From positions 1,240,001 to 1,304,000 of the forward strand of contig NZ_CP011025.1 of NCBI RefSeq assembly GCF_000238395.3: DNA of 64,000 nucleotides. The letters are read 5' to 3'. The notes beneath the pieces were generated by a model that had not been told where the DNA came from, ran no database searches, and saw nothing but the letters and a program-made list of their open reading frames with translations. Position numbers and translations under genes: made by a program. Source of the DNA: Pseudoalteromonas arctica A 37-1-2. GTDB lineage: Bacteria > Pseudomonadota > Gammaproteobacteria > Enterobacterales > Alteromonadaceae. This document shows positions 1 through 8,533 of the stretch, one piece after another (positions within the stretch are counted from its first letter, which is position 1; each line of letters opens with the position of its first letter).

Positions 1-22
1 CAACCATCATAATTGCTTTCAT
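1..22 (-). CDS. Start of a second YeeE/YedE-type gene (partial, runs off the window)
   Basis: An ATG at 22-20 on the minus strand opens a frame reading MKAIMMV before the window edge, a few bases after the stop of the YeeE/YedE gene. YeeE/YedE half-transporters commonly occur as adjacent pairs, so this is probably the second half, but only seven codons are visible and the identification rests on context alone. Confidence 0.35.
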
Positions 23-25
23 TAT

Positions 26-439
26 TTATCCTACAAGGTTTGCTGTAATGAAGGCGACAAGCATAAATGTGCATGTTGCAACCCAAGAGCGAGTAGAAAA
101 GCGCGACATGCCGCACACACCATGGCCACTTGTGCACCCATTAGCTAACGTTGTACCCGCGCCAACTAAAAGCCCTGCAACAACAATAAGCCAAGGCGGT
201 AATTGCAATTCGCCTTCTAATAAAGAAGGCGCAAAGACCCTTACAGCCACTCCTGCCAACAACAACCCTAAAATAAAGTATAACTGCCAACGAGAGTCTG
301 AATTTGCTTTAGCGAATACAGATTTAACAATGCCTGATATGCCCGCAATTTTTCCGTATAAAACCAGTAATAACGTACACGCTATACCTATTAATGCACC
401 GCCTATTGCTGCCGATACTGGGGTGAATTCTGTTATCAT
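26..439 (-). CDS. YeeE/YedE family (sulfur transport domain) membrane protein
   Basis: A short integral membrane protein of about 137 residues with four hydrophobic segments and the motif GCTSGHGVCG near residues 100-110, which is characteristic of the YeeE/YedE (DUF395) family. Family members move thiosulfate or related sulfur species across the inner membrane; the exact substrate here is unknown. The ATG at 439 is preferred over the upstream TTG at 454 because a GGGA sequence lies about 9 bases before it. The gene starts two bases after the FadL-type gene stops, so the two are probably co-transcribed, with a second half-transporter apparently following beyond the window edge. Confidence 0.85.
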   Translation of the reverse strand: MITEFTPVSAAIGGALIGIACTLLLVLYGKIAGISGIVKSVFAKANSDSRWQLYFILGLLLAGVAVRVFAPSLLEGELQLPPWLIVVAGLLVGAGTTLANGCTSGHGVCGMSRFSTRSWVATCTFMLVAFITANLVG

Positions 440-441
440 TT

Positions 442-1701
442 TTAAATTTCCCAAACAATAGAAACGCCTAAACCGGTTTGTTTCATTTCGATTGATAATT
501 GTTGATTAGGTGCTAAGTAGTTAGCACCCGTTACTTTTTTTGCTGGCGAATAAAAAGCCATAGCGTTTAATTGTACCTTGTTGGTAAAAGAATGGCTAAA
601 GCCAGTAGTGAAATGCCACTCTTGAACGCCCGGGGCTAAAATATTAAGCAAAACGTTTGATGAAGGAATAGGTTGCTCGGTATAAGATACCCCAAAACGA
701 ATTTTTTGTTGCGATGTACGTTGCCACTGATAGCCAAGCTTATAAATAGTCATATCGTTCCAGCCAAACCCAGCTCCTGTATCAGCCCCTAAAGGCGCTG
801 ACATCAAGTTAGTGATAGGATTTGCAATACTTTTTACTTCGCTGTAATTTATTTTTTGCCAATCAAATACAACCTGATTAGCTGGGGTAAGCTTATAAGC
901 TACACCAAGTTGAAACGAACTTGGCAGATCAAATCCGCCTTGCTCTGCAAACAAACCTTTATAGCTATCAAACTCTTGCATAGACACTGATGAGCGGTAA
1001 CTTGCCCCCCAGCTTAATGACGAATTTATATCTTGGCTAATACCTAGTTGAATGCCTAAGCCTGTGCTTGTATCGGTGCCATTATTTGTAAGCGCTTCTG
1101 GTGATTGCGAAAAAGGAGCAAAGTTTCCAAGCCCTTGCGCTTCAAACTGTTGCACCACGTAAATAGGGGAAACACCAAGGCGTGTTTGTTCATTCAACTT
1201 ATAGCTTACTGTTGGGCTAATAAAGAGTTGTTTTAAATCAACGCCCGTTGTACCAGCGTAAAAAGTCCCCTCAGGAGAGGATTCTGCGCTGTACTCGGTA
1301 TTCATACCGCCGTTGCCATACACTAATAAACCAATATTTACTTTTTCATTTAATTGATGGCCAATAGCAAACTCTGGAATTGCAAATACGGTGTTGTCGC
1401 TTTTTTGTGTTTTTGCTTCAAGATAAAATGCGCCAGGGTAAAAAGTATCTACTTTTGATGCAGTATATTTTCGTTCAGGTGAAAAAAGCTCTAAGCCCAG
1501 AGATAGCTCTGTTCCATTAGGTAAAAAGGTTGCTGGATTATTAGCGCCAGACATTAATTCTTCTGACAGCGCTACACCTGCGCCAGCCATACCTTTGTGG
1601 GTCATGCCATAGCCGTGAGTAAAATAACCATTAGTAGCAAATGCACTGAACGAACCTAACGTACACGTTAAAGCTAAGCCTGAAATTAACTGTTTTTTCA
1701 T
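442..1701 (-). CDS. FadL/OmpP1/TodX family outer membrane channel
   Basis: A 419-residue outer membrane beta-barrel. The first 22 residues form a signal peptide (MKKQL...SAFA) and the mature protein opens with TNGYFTHGYG, followed by GMAGAGVAL and NNPA, the typical N-terminal hatch motifs of the FadL/TodX family. The barrel ends in a terminal aromatic-hydrophobic strand. Family members carry long-chain fatty acids or other hydrophobic compounds across the outer membrane. It lies immediately upstream of the YeeE/YedE gene in the same direction. The ligand cannot be told from sequence; a hydrophobic compound is the family expectation. Confidence 0.9.
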   Translation of the reverse strand: MKKQLISGLALTCTLGSFSAFATNGYFTHGYGMTHKGMAGAGVALSEELMSGANNPATFLPNGTELSLGLELFSPERKYTASKVDTFYPGAFYLEAKTQKSDNTVFAIPEFAIGHQLNEKVNIGLLVYGNGGMNTEYSAESSPEGTFYAGTTGVDLKQLFISPTVSYKLNEQTRLGVSPIYVVQQFEAQGLGNFAPFSQSPEALTNNGTDTSTGLGIQLGISQDINSSLSWGASYRSSVSMQEFDSYKGLFAEQGGFDLPSSFQLGVAYKLTPANQVVFDWQKINYSEVKSIANPITNLMSAPLGADTGAGFGWNDMTIYKLGYQWQRTSQQKIRFGVSYTEQPIPSSNVLLNILAPGVQEWHFTTGFSHSFTNKVQLNAMAFYSPAKKVTGANYLAPNQQLSIEMKQTGLGVSIVWEI

Positions 1702-2047
1702 TTTAGTAAATACATAAAGTTGGAATGGGCGGACAATAGCTAATTTTTGATATTCTAAAAAGGAATTTAAATAGATTAGTTATAATAAAAGGTAATACGG
1801 CAATAGTTATAAAGCTAAAATAAATGAGCGTAGATTGCTATTCAATCTTAGCTTAAGTTAAAAGGTTCGCTAACGTATTGAGCTATAGCGATATTTAAGT
1901 ATGCAATCGGTAGCTATACACTTTGGTATTAAAAGTGTGCAGGTAAAAGGAGGGTTTACGTATCAACAGCAGTTTAAAATATATTTATTAATTAACGTTT
2001 AGCTCATCTAAACAATCATTCTTAAATAACGCCATTGTATGTAAAAG
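1702..2047. other. Intergenic region upstream of the FadL-type gene
   Basis: No open reading frame with coding character is seen. The stretch is AT-rich and should contain the promoter of the FadL-type gene, but no clear operator or conserved RNA was recognised. Confidence 0.5.
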
Positions 2048-2075
2048 CAAAGCGGCGATTAATATCGCCGCTTTT
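2048..2075 (-). terminator. Intrinsic terminator of the sugar-porter gene
   Basis: Perfect 10-base arms AAGCGGCGAT / ATCGCCGCTT (2050-2059 and 2064-2073) lie just past the stop codon at 2081. On the minus strand they are followed by a T-rich stretch. Confidence 0.8.
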
Positions 2076-2080
2076 AAAAA

Positions 2081-3505
2081 TCACATAGATTCGAGCGTTT
2101 TACCGCGTGTTTCTTTAATGTATTTAACAACAAAAAATATGCTTATAAGTGCCGATAACGCATAAAATCCATAAGCGCCGGCAAGGCCAATGTTAGCCAG
2201 CATAATAGGGAAGGTCATGGTAATTGCAAAGTTAGCAATCCACTGCGCACTGGCAGCAACGGCAAGGGCAGCACCACGAATACGGTTATTAAACATTTCG
2301 CCTAATAATACCCATACAATTGGGCCCCAACTTAAGCCAAAAAATACCACAAATAAGTTAGCCATAATAAGTGCAAACGTACCCATGTTATCGCTAAGGG
2401 TAAGTTTGCCTGCTTCATCAAGGCCTGCACTGCCAAATATATAAGTAAGCGCGCTTAAGCTGATAAACATACCAATACTGCCTACAAGCAACAGTGGTTT
2501 ACGGCCAACTTTGTCAACTAGGGCAATGGCAATAAAGGTCGATACAATATTAGTAGTACCTGCGAGCACATTTATAAATAGCGATTGCGATTCATCAAAC
2601 CCAGCGGCTTGCCAAAGCTCAGAGCCGTAATAAAACACCACGTTAATACCCACAAATTGCTGAAACACACTCAGCGCTACACCCACCCAAACAATTGGGT
2701 GTACTTTTTTACTGCCATCAATAAATAAATCACGAAGACTTGGCTTTGTATCGCTATGCAATGAGCGTTTAACATCGCTTACTTGTGCATCGGCATTGTC
2801 GTTCGATATTTTGCTAAATACCGCTTTTGCATCATCCACTTTACCTTGCGCCACTAAATAACGAGGCGATTCAGGAATAAATAAAACACCCACTAAAAAC
2901 AACACAGCAGGCACAAGCTCTGCCCAAAACATCCAGCGCCAAGCGGCTATATCAAGCATTAAAATATTTTGCGCGCTGCCTGCTGCATCAGCTATTAAAT
3001 AGTTACTTAAAAACGCAGCAAATAACCCCAATACAATAGCGAGTTGTTGCAATGTAGCTAAACGACCACGAAGTGCTGGTGGCGCAACTTCAGCAATGTA
3101 AGCTGGCGCTAATACAGATGCAGCACCAATACCTAAACCACCAAATAAACGGTAAAAAATAAACTCCGCAGAGCTTTCGCTAATGCCCGAACCAAATGCA
3201 CTAATGGCAAAAATAATCGCGGTGATGATCATAATTGCACGGCGACCAAACTTATCAGCCAGCGGCCCCGCAGCAAGCGCACCTAAGGCGCAGCCAAGTA
3301 AAACAGATGCTACGTTAAAGCCCGTAGCCACACTGCTTGAATTAAATGCATTACCGAGCGCGGACACCGTGCCGTTAATAACGCCCGAGTCAAAACCAAA
3401 TAAAAAGCCACCAATAGCAGCAACGGCCGATATAAATATTACGTAAAAAAGAGAGGTGTTTTCAGCTGTGTTGGCTGAGTGGGAAGGCGGTGTGTGCGTT
3501 GTCAT
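2081..3505 (-). CDS. Sugar porter family MFS transporter
   Basis: A 474-residue major facilitator with about twelve membrane segments. Sugar-porter signatures are present: the acidic FGFDSGVINGT in helix 1, DKFGRR between helices 2 and 3, PESPRYL after helix 6, QQFVGINVVFYYG in helix 7, and DKVGRKPLLL between helices 8 and 9. These proteins are usually proton- or sodium-coupled sugar symporters in the inner membrane. The protein is most like the XylE/GalP/glucose-transporter group; the sugar is not determinable. The gene stands alone with its own terminator, and no TTCGAA palindrome of the type seen in the island at 8100-26700 was found upstream. Confidence 0.9.
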   Translation of the reverse strand: MTTHTPPSHSANTAENTSLFYVIFISAVAAIGGFLFGFDSGVINGTVSALGNAFNSSSVATGFNVASVLLGCALGALAAGPLADKFGRRAIMIITAIIFAISAFGSGISESSAEFIFYRLFGGLGIGAASVLAPAYIAEVAPPALRGRLATLQQLAIVLGLFAAFLSNYLIADAAGSAQNILMLDIAAWRWMFWAELVPAVLFLVGVLFIPESPRYLVAQGKVDDAKAVFSKISNDNADAQVSDVKRSLHSDTKPSLRDLFIDGSKKVHPIVWVGVALSVFQQFVGINVVFYYGSELWQAAGFDESQSLFINVLAGTTNIVSTFIAIALVDKVGRKPLLLVGSIGMFISLSALTYIFGSAGLDEAGKLTLSDNMGTFALIMANLFVVFFGLSWGPIVWVLLGEMFNNRIRGAALAVAASAQWIANFAITMTFPIMLANIGLAGAYGFYALSALISIFFVVKYIKETRGKTLESM

Positions 3506-3895
3506 TATATGCCCTGAAAGTTAAATTAAATTTAAAGGAACATAATATCGTAAAGCGTTATGGTTGAATACGCTTGTGCGGGTATAAAGGGATTGGCGAG
3601 TATAAATTGAGCCATTTTTAAAGGCATTAGTTTAAAGGCTTTAGATTCAATGCTTTGAAATTAAGTAGCGCCTTTTTAAATAACACAGGCCGAATTTCAA
3701 TAAACAATGTGCTTTGTATGGGAAGTGCCTGTTGGAACAATATTACTGATCTGTACCTTTAAGTGTGCTTTTGCAATTACATAAATTGATATGAGGTTTA
3801 GTAATTGTTTACAAGTGATTATTTGCTGGTTAAGGTGAATGCATTATAAAATAGGGACATTTGTCGGTCTAAAGTGACAGGTGTCGTAGACAAAG
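3506..3895. other. Intergenic region between the sugar porter and the DUF2971 gene
   Basis: No plausible gene is seen. An imperfect inverted repeat (AAGCG ... CGCTT, near 3552-3575) lies upstream of the sugar-porter gene and could be an operator, but it is short and unsupported by other copies. Confidence 0.4.
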
Positions 3896-3905
3896 TTGTT
3901 AGCCC
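3896..3905 (+). repeat. Cassette-like core sequence TTGTTAGCCC before the DUF2971 gene
   Basis: TTGTTAGCCC is the exact inverse of GGGCTAACAA at 4790-4799, immediately after the same gene. Inverted GTTAGNC-type cores flanking a single promoterless gene are the layout of integron cassettes. No integrase is visible in the window, and GTTAGCC differs at one place from the GTTRRRY consensus. Confidence 0.4.
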
Positions 3906-3917
3906 TTAGGAGTTAAA

Positions 3918-4796
3918 TTGGAAGTTCCTAGCATTCTATATAAATATGCAACAGCATCTACAACAAATATCGTTTTAGAAACTGGGCGTCTTCGTTGGCA
4001 AAGTCCATGCCAGTTTAATGATATCCATGAATTACAGCGGATGCCTGTATTATCACCAAGCTTTGAAGAAGGTAAAGATACTTACGCCAATAAACTTGTA
4101 GATATTATTTTTAATGAACAAGAAATTGATTTTTCTAAATATTCTTTTTGGACTGAAGTTCTTTTAACTCAATTGAAAGAATTGAAAAGTAACAATGTCA
4201 CAGCTAAAGAGGCATTAAGTTTATTGCAAAAACACATTCCTAGTAGTCAAGATAAGCTAGAAGATCTCTTCCGAAAAAGTACGGAACAAGCTAATGATGG
4301 TTCACTACGCTGTTTTTGCTTAACAGAAAATAACAATAATTCTTTAATGTGGGCTCATTATGGTGATAGCTATGCTGGCTGCATGCTAGGATTCAAACAC
4401 ATCGATAAACTGTCGACACCTTTTGCTGCGGCTGAAAAAGTAAACTACTCACCAAATGCCCCTATTATTGGTAGTGCAGTTGATTTTTATTTATATGGCC
4501 ACAACCTTGAACAAAACAAGAAAACTCGTTTAGCAATTTATCATACAAAGAGTGAAGATTGGGCATACGAAAAAGAGTGGAGAGTTGTTTATAATATAAA
4601 ATCTCCTAGCAACCAAAGATATTCAGACTTTAAATTTTATCCAGAAGAGTTAGAGTCGATTACATTTGGCCCAAAAATTAATCCGGACGAGAAAATCAAC
4701 ATTTTAAAATTAATTGAAAATAAATACTCTCATTGCAAGATCTATGAAATTAAAATAAATAATGGGCAATCAGTCAGGCAATTAGTTCAGGGCTAA
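3918..4796 (+). CDS. DUF2971 domain protein
   Basis: A 292-residue soluble protein. The order of motifs matches DUF2971: ILYKY at the N-terminus, a CQFND segment near residue 35, CFCLTENNNNSLMWAHYGDSY at about 135-155, then GCMLGF, and WAYEKEWRVVY near residue 220. The family has no established biochemical role and is frequent in accessory DNA and near defence genes. The start is TTG, supported by TTAGGAG six bases upstream. The gene fits tightly between the inverted cores at 3896-3905 and 4790-4799, suggesting acquisition as a cassette. Its composition is AT-rich compared with neighbouring genes. Confidence 0.85.
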   Translation: MEVPSILYKYATASTTNIVLETGRLRWQSPCQFNDIHELQRMPVLSPSFEEGKDTYANKLVDIIFNEQEIDFSKYSFWTEVLLTQLKELKSNNVTAKEALSLLQKHIPSSQDKLEDLFRKSTEQANDGSLRCFCLTENNNNSLMWAHYGDSYAGCMLGFKHIDKLSTPFAAAEKVNYSPNAPIIGSAVDFYLYGHNLEQNKKTRLAIYHTKSEDWAYEKEWRVVYNIKSPSNQRYSDFKFYPEELESITFGPKINPDEKINILKLIENKYSHCKIYEIKINNGQSVRQLVQG

Positions 4797-4834
4797 CAAG
4801 AAATTCCAGGTGACGCCTACGGTGCACCTGAATT
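4790..4834 (+). repeat. attC-like hairpin after the DUF2971 gene
   Basis: GGGCTAACAA (4790-4799) is followed by an imperfect inverted repeat: AATTCCAGGTG at 4802-4812 and CACCTGAATT at 4825-4834, pairing with one unpaired C. A core sequence plus a stem with an extrahelical base on one arm is the architecture of integron attC sites. The expected right-hand core does not follow cleanly, so it may be a decayed site. Confidence 0.35.
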
Positions 4835-5008
4835 AAGCATTGAGGCTGTAGGATTACTTTCTTAAAGAAAAACAGTCTGTTTTATGGGTTCCAAAAATGC
4901 ATTACCTAATGCTTTAAAAACGCTTAGAGTTAATTACAGGAGCTCGATTTTAATTGAATTTGGTTGTTGAAGTTATTCTACAGTCTCGTTATATTTCAAG
5001 GAGTGATC

Positions 5009-5488
5009 GTGGTTGAATTTGTTAAGTCTGCATTACCTTTTCTGTCGCTTGTAATTGCGATGCTAGCTGTTGTAGTTGGCCCTATAGTTTCAATGCGGAT
5101 ATCTAAAAACCAAAATGCCAATAATTTACGTATTGCAAATAAGCAAATTATTGCACCTATTAGGCAGTCATGGATTAATGAATTGAGGGTTTTACTAGCT
5201 GATATAACTGGTAAATGCTCTCATTACTGGGCATCTGGCTACGAAGACCGTACAGACGCAGAGTATCAATATATTACTGAATCCATTAATAAGCTTAATT
5301 TATATATAAATTCTAAAGAAGAGAGTCATCTTAAATTGCTTGTCCATGTAACTGAGATGCATAATGCTTTACTGTCAGGCTGTTCTATTGAGAGTGATGC
5401 AGAGTTTTGGAATTCGCACAAATTAACCATAGAGCAGTCACAAATTGTTTTAAAGAAAGAGTGGGAGCGAGTTAAAAATGAAATATAA
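5009..5488 (+). CDS. Small membrane-anchored protein of unknown function
   Basis: About 159 residues with one strongly hydrophobic segment near the N-terminus (ALPFLSLVIAMLAVVVGPIV), then a mostly alpha-helical cytoplasmic region containing RQSWINELR and a charged C-terminus. This layout occurs in many short accessory proteins, but no named family was recognised. A GTG start at 5009 is preferred over the ATG at 4964 because AAGGAG lies five bases before it. TATAACAAG follows the end of the gene, again resembling the left core of a cassette site, which makes cargo status plausible but not shown. Confidence 0.6.
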   Translation: MVEFVKSALPFLSLVIAMLAVVVGPIVSMRISKNQNANNLRIANKQIIAPIRQSWINELRVLLADITGKCSHYWASGYEDRTDAEYQYITESINKLNLYINSKEESHLKLLVHVTEMHNALLSGCSIESDAEFWNSHKLTIEQSQIVLKKEWERVKNEI

Positions 5489-5579
5489 CAAGTGGTTAAG
5501 CCTATCATCGCTAACTCATCACTAGCATAAAAGTATTCTTAGCACTATTTATAGTGCTAAATCCTCCGAAATTTCTGCC

Positions 5580-5819
5580 TTACACCTTAAAGCTCTCAAA
5601 GTACTCTTTTTGCAATTCTATAGTAAGCGCTTTAGGGCGAATGCCTTGTACTAGGTTGTATACCTCTTCTTTTGTGTAACCTGCCGAATTTAAAATAAGC
5701 GCAGCGACCAACCCTGTGCGGCCAGTGCTGCCTTTACAATGTATGGCAATGGTTTGCTTTTGTTGTATGTCGGTTTTACATTTAGTGCTTATCGACTCTA
5801 CATTATTTTTATATGGCAA
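5580..5819 (-). pseudogene. Fragment of a dual-specificity/tyrosine phosphatase
   Basis: The frame encodes the C-terminal half of a cysteine-based phosphatase. The P-loop HCKGSTGRTG (residues 27-36) has the CX5R signature, followed by LVAALILNSAGYTKEEVY, typical of the dual-specificity fold. The part that would supply the general-acid aspartate and N-terminal strands is missing. The only start is a TTG with a stop just before it, so the gene is probably a remnant whose 5' end has been lost. It ends convergently with the small membrane-anchored gene at the edge of the accessory patch. Confidence 0.6.
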
Positions 5820-5905
5820 CTATAAGCATTACCGATTACAAGTTTAAGATTGAATAATAAGCACAAATGCTAGATACTGTTTTTATATACAGTTGTGGCG
5901 ATATT

Positions 5906-8065
5906 ATGAAAAAAGAATTACCAGCAAAATACTATTTAGCGCATTTTAAAGAGCTTATTGAGTTTGTAACAAGTAAATGTATGCATTTACTTGAGCCTAA
6001 ACATAGTGAATTTATTAGTAAAATTAACCAGCTAGATGAGCAAAGCCAGTGCATGTTGGCGCGGGTGTATTCGCGCAAGCCTTATTTGGTGCAGGCGCAA
6101 TCGCTTAATTATGAAGAAATAACATCGCCGCATCAGGCTATTTATACGCTAAAAAAAGCGGGCATTTTATTTGAGCCAAACGAGCAGCATTATTCGCAGC
6201 TTTTAGCGCACTTAACCAAACCTTCTTTGGTTGAGTTGCTAAGTAATTACAGTGAGCAAATAAGCTTTAAAAAGAGCGCCGCTAAAGGCGCGCTGGTGGA
6301 TATTGCGCGTGAGTTTTTTAAAGCATGCCCACAAGAGCTTGCGCCACTTTATAGCCAGTATGTAATTAATAACCGCAGTGATTACTACGAGTATTTTGAG
6401 TTTTTATTTGCAGGCAAGCTAAGCAGTGGAGATGTGAATCATCAAAACCGTTTTGTAATGCGAGATTTAGGTTTAACCGCTACGCGCGAAGGGCACAGTG
6501 AGAGCTTGTCACGCTTTGAAACACTTGACGAAGCGCAATCAAACTATTTATTAAACCGTTACCGGTTAGCATTTAAAAATATTACAGATGAGAGCGATTA
6601 CGTTGCTTTAGCGTCGCAGGTTTTAGTGCAAGCTGCACATGGTGCCATTGCCGTTGTATTAAAAAACAAATTATTAGTTAGGCTTTATAGGCAGCTAAAA
6701 ACAGTTGATAGCGAACTTGCTTTTAGCTTACTAGAAGGGTGCGCGGATGATAGCGAAGCACAAGAAATTCAAATAAGAGAGCAATACAGGCTTGGCAATA
6801 AAGAGTGGGTAAAAGCTCGATTAGAAGCCATTATCGAAAACCCGCTCACTGATGATTTACTGTATTTTGCTGACGATTTTTTAATGCGTAAGTTTAATAA
6901 AAAAACACGTTCTCGTTTAAGTGCCATGCTTGCCGACACCCAATGCGTGCTAGAAATAGATGAACTGTACCGAGGTGAAGTAGAGCAGGGCGTAAACGAT
7001 TATTATACTCGCCAAGGTATGGCTGTATTTAATACCGAAAACACGCTTTGGCAAAGTTTGTTTGGTTTAGTATTTTGGCATGAGTTATTTGTGGAGTCGC
7101 CTTATCCACCATGCAATGAGTTTGATATTTATCCGCAAGTATTAAGGCTTGGTAATTTTTATGAAGCGCAGCAAACACAGATAAACGAGCGCTTAGCACA
7201 GTGCCAAACGTCGCAAGCATTACTTAATTTAGTATGCAAAAATGCAGCGCAATACTTTGACCAACCTAACGGTTTGTTTAGGTGGCGCAGCAATTTATTA
7301 GAGCCACTAGAGGCGCTTATTTTAAACAGCCCTATTAAGGCGCTAATTGCGCACTTAACAGCCATGAGCAAACATTATTTACAGCTAAAAGACGGCTACC
7401 CCGACTTAATGGTAATTAATAATGGCCAAGTACATTTTGAAGAGGTAAAAGCCCCGGGCGATAAGCTTAGGCGCAACCAACTTACCACTATTGATAATTT
7501 AAAAAATGTCGGCTTTACAGTACACATTGCTGCGGTTAAATGGTTTGTAGATCCTAACCGTATTTACAGTGTGGTCGATATAGAAACCACAGGCGGCTTA
7601 AAAGGCGGTAACCGTATTACCGAAATAGGCCTTGTAAAAGTACAGCACGGAAAAGTAATTGATACTTGGACAAGCTTAGTTAACCCCGAGCGCCATATAC
7701 CTGGATTTATAACGTCACTAACTGGTATTAGCGACAGCATGGTTTATAACGCGCCCGTATTTGCAGAGGTTGTAAAGCCACTAATTGATAAACTCGCAGG
7801 CAGTATTTTTGTAGCCCATAACGTTAATTTTGACTACGGCTTTATTAAAAAAGAATGCGAGATGGCAGGGCACTTTTTTAAAATGCCAAAAATGTGCACC
7901 GTGGTTGAGTCGCGCAAAGCGTTTAAAGGCTTAAAGTCGTATTCGCTTGGTAATCTCTCATCGCATTTTAATTTAAATTTAACCAGCCATCACCGCGCAC
8001 TTGCTGATGCAACGGCTACTGCTGAGTTATTGTTACTTATTCAGCAATCCCAAAGTAGTGAATAG
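5906..8065 (+). CDS. FAN1-like VRR-NUC nuclease fused to a DEDDh (DnaQ-like) exonuclease
   Basis: A 719-residue soluble protein. The N-terminal 480 residues resemble bacterial FAN1-type proteins (YYLAHFKELIEFV start, SPHQAIYTLKKAGILF segment). A VRR-NUC domain follows, with GYPDL (PD at 499-500) and EVK (513-515), then GDKLRRNQ. From residue 555 a complete DEDDh exonuclease follows: DIE at 558-560, NFD with D643, and HRALAD with H696 and D701. FAN1 nucleases process interstrand crosslinks and branched DNA, so the fusion may combine structure-specific incision with 3'-5' trimming. The start at 5906 is chosen over 5867 because MKKELPAKYYL matches the expected FAN1 N-terminus. No operon partner is apparent. 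Confidence 0.85.
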   Translation: MKKELPAKYYLAHFKELIEFVTSKCMHLLEPKHSEFISKINQLDEQSQCMLARVYSRKPYLVQAQSLNYEEITSPHQAIYTLKKAGILFEPNEQHYSQLLAHLTKPSLVELLSNYSEQISFKKSAAKGALVDIAREFFKACPQELAPLYSQYVINNRSDYYEYFEFLFAGKLSSGDVNHQNRFVMRDLGLTATREGHSESLSRFETLDEAQSNYLLNRYRLAFKNITDESDYVALASQVLVQAAHGAIAVVLKNKLLVRLYRQLKTVDSELAFSLLEGCADDSEAQEIQIREQYRLGNKEWVKARLEAIIENPLTDDLLYFADDFLMRKFNKKTRSRLSAMLADTQCVLEIDELYRGEVEQGVNDYYTRQGMAVFNTENTLWQSLFGLVFWHELFVESPYPPCNEFDIYPQVLRLGNFYEAQQTQINERLAQCQTSQALLNLVCKNAAQYFDQPNGLFRWRSNLLEPLEALILNSPIKALIAHLTAMSKHYLQLKDGYPDLMVINNGQVHFEEVKAPGDKLRRNQLTTIDNLKNVGFTVHIAAVKWFVDPNRIYSVVDIETTGGLKGGNRITEIGLVKVQHGKVIDTWTSLVNPERHIPGFITSLTGISDSMVYNAPVFAEVVKPLIDKLAGSIFVAHNVNFDYGFIKKECEMAGHFFKMPKMCTVVESRKAFKGLKSYSLGNLSSHFNLNLTSHHRALADATATAELLLLIQQSQSSE

Positions 8066-8167
8066 ATCCTCAGATTAACTAAAAGCCACTAAATAGTTAT
8101 GCCATGAATAATCAGCACTTAATTGAAAATTAATTATGTGCTGACACTTAAAGTGGGTCTTTAATAT

Positions 8168-8191
8168 AATTTAGACTTCGAAGTCTAAATT
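8168..8191. promoter_or_regulatory. LacI-type operator palindrome O1
   Basis: A perfect 24-base palindrome with core TTAGACTTCGAAGTCTAA, upstream of the TonB receptor at 8534. It matches the other TTCGAA-centred sites of the island and is the longest of them. Confidence 0.75.
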
Positions 8192-8374
8192 GCATGCTCT
8201 ATTCGAATTTTATTCCTTTTCTTTGTTTAAATCCCTCACATTAAACTGATCAAACCAGTAATTTTAAATCAGCCATAAAAATTAAATTTGTTTACTATTA
8301 GCTGCTTGAGTTGGTTTTAAGCTTTTGTTTTTATAACACCTGTTAGTTACATGTAAAAGTTGCATTAATCGTTG

Positions 8375-8390
8375 TTGCATTCGAATGCAA
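8375..8390. promoter_or_regulatory. LacI-type operator palindrome O2
   Basis: A perfect 16-base palindrome TTGCATTCGAATGCAA, about 145 bases before the receptor start. It shares TG..TTCGAA..CA with the other sites. Two operators 200 bp apart would allow looping by a tetrameric LacI protein, if this regulator forms tetramers. Confidence 0.65.
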
Positions 8391-8533
8391 AAGGCGGTAG
8401 TTTTTATGAGTCGAAAAAATAGTCATTTAAATACTGCGTTTTTAATAATTATAAATAATAAAAATTCGGTGGTGGATCATAGCGTCCATAAATGCTTAAT
8501 AAAATTCATTTCAACAGGTGGAGAATTTATCTC

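Larger units (their letters stand above)
8066..8533. other. Regulatory region of the first island TonB receptor
   Basis: No gene is seen. The region holds two TTCGAA-centred palindromes (8168-8191 and 8375-8390), taken as operators, and a GGAG ribosome-binding sequence before the ATG at 8534. Confidence 0.6.

Noticed and set aside
48..461. Plus-strand frame opposite the YeeE/YedE gene
   Set aside because: It is the antisense shadow of a gene with clear membrane-protein motifs.
3896..5510. Complete mobile integron
   Set aside because: No tyrosine integrase of the IntI type or array of several attC sites is visible; only one cassette-like unit has matching cores.
8201..8208. ATTCGAAT as a further operator
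   Set aside because: It shares only the eight central bases; the TG and CA flanks found in the other sites are missing.
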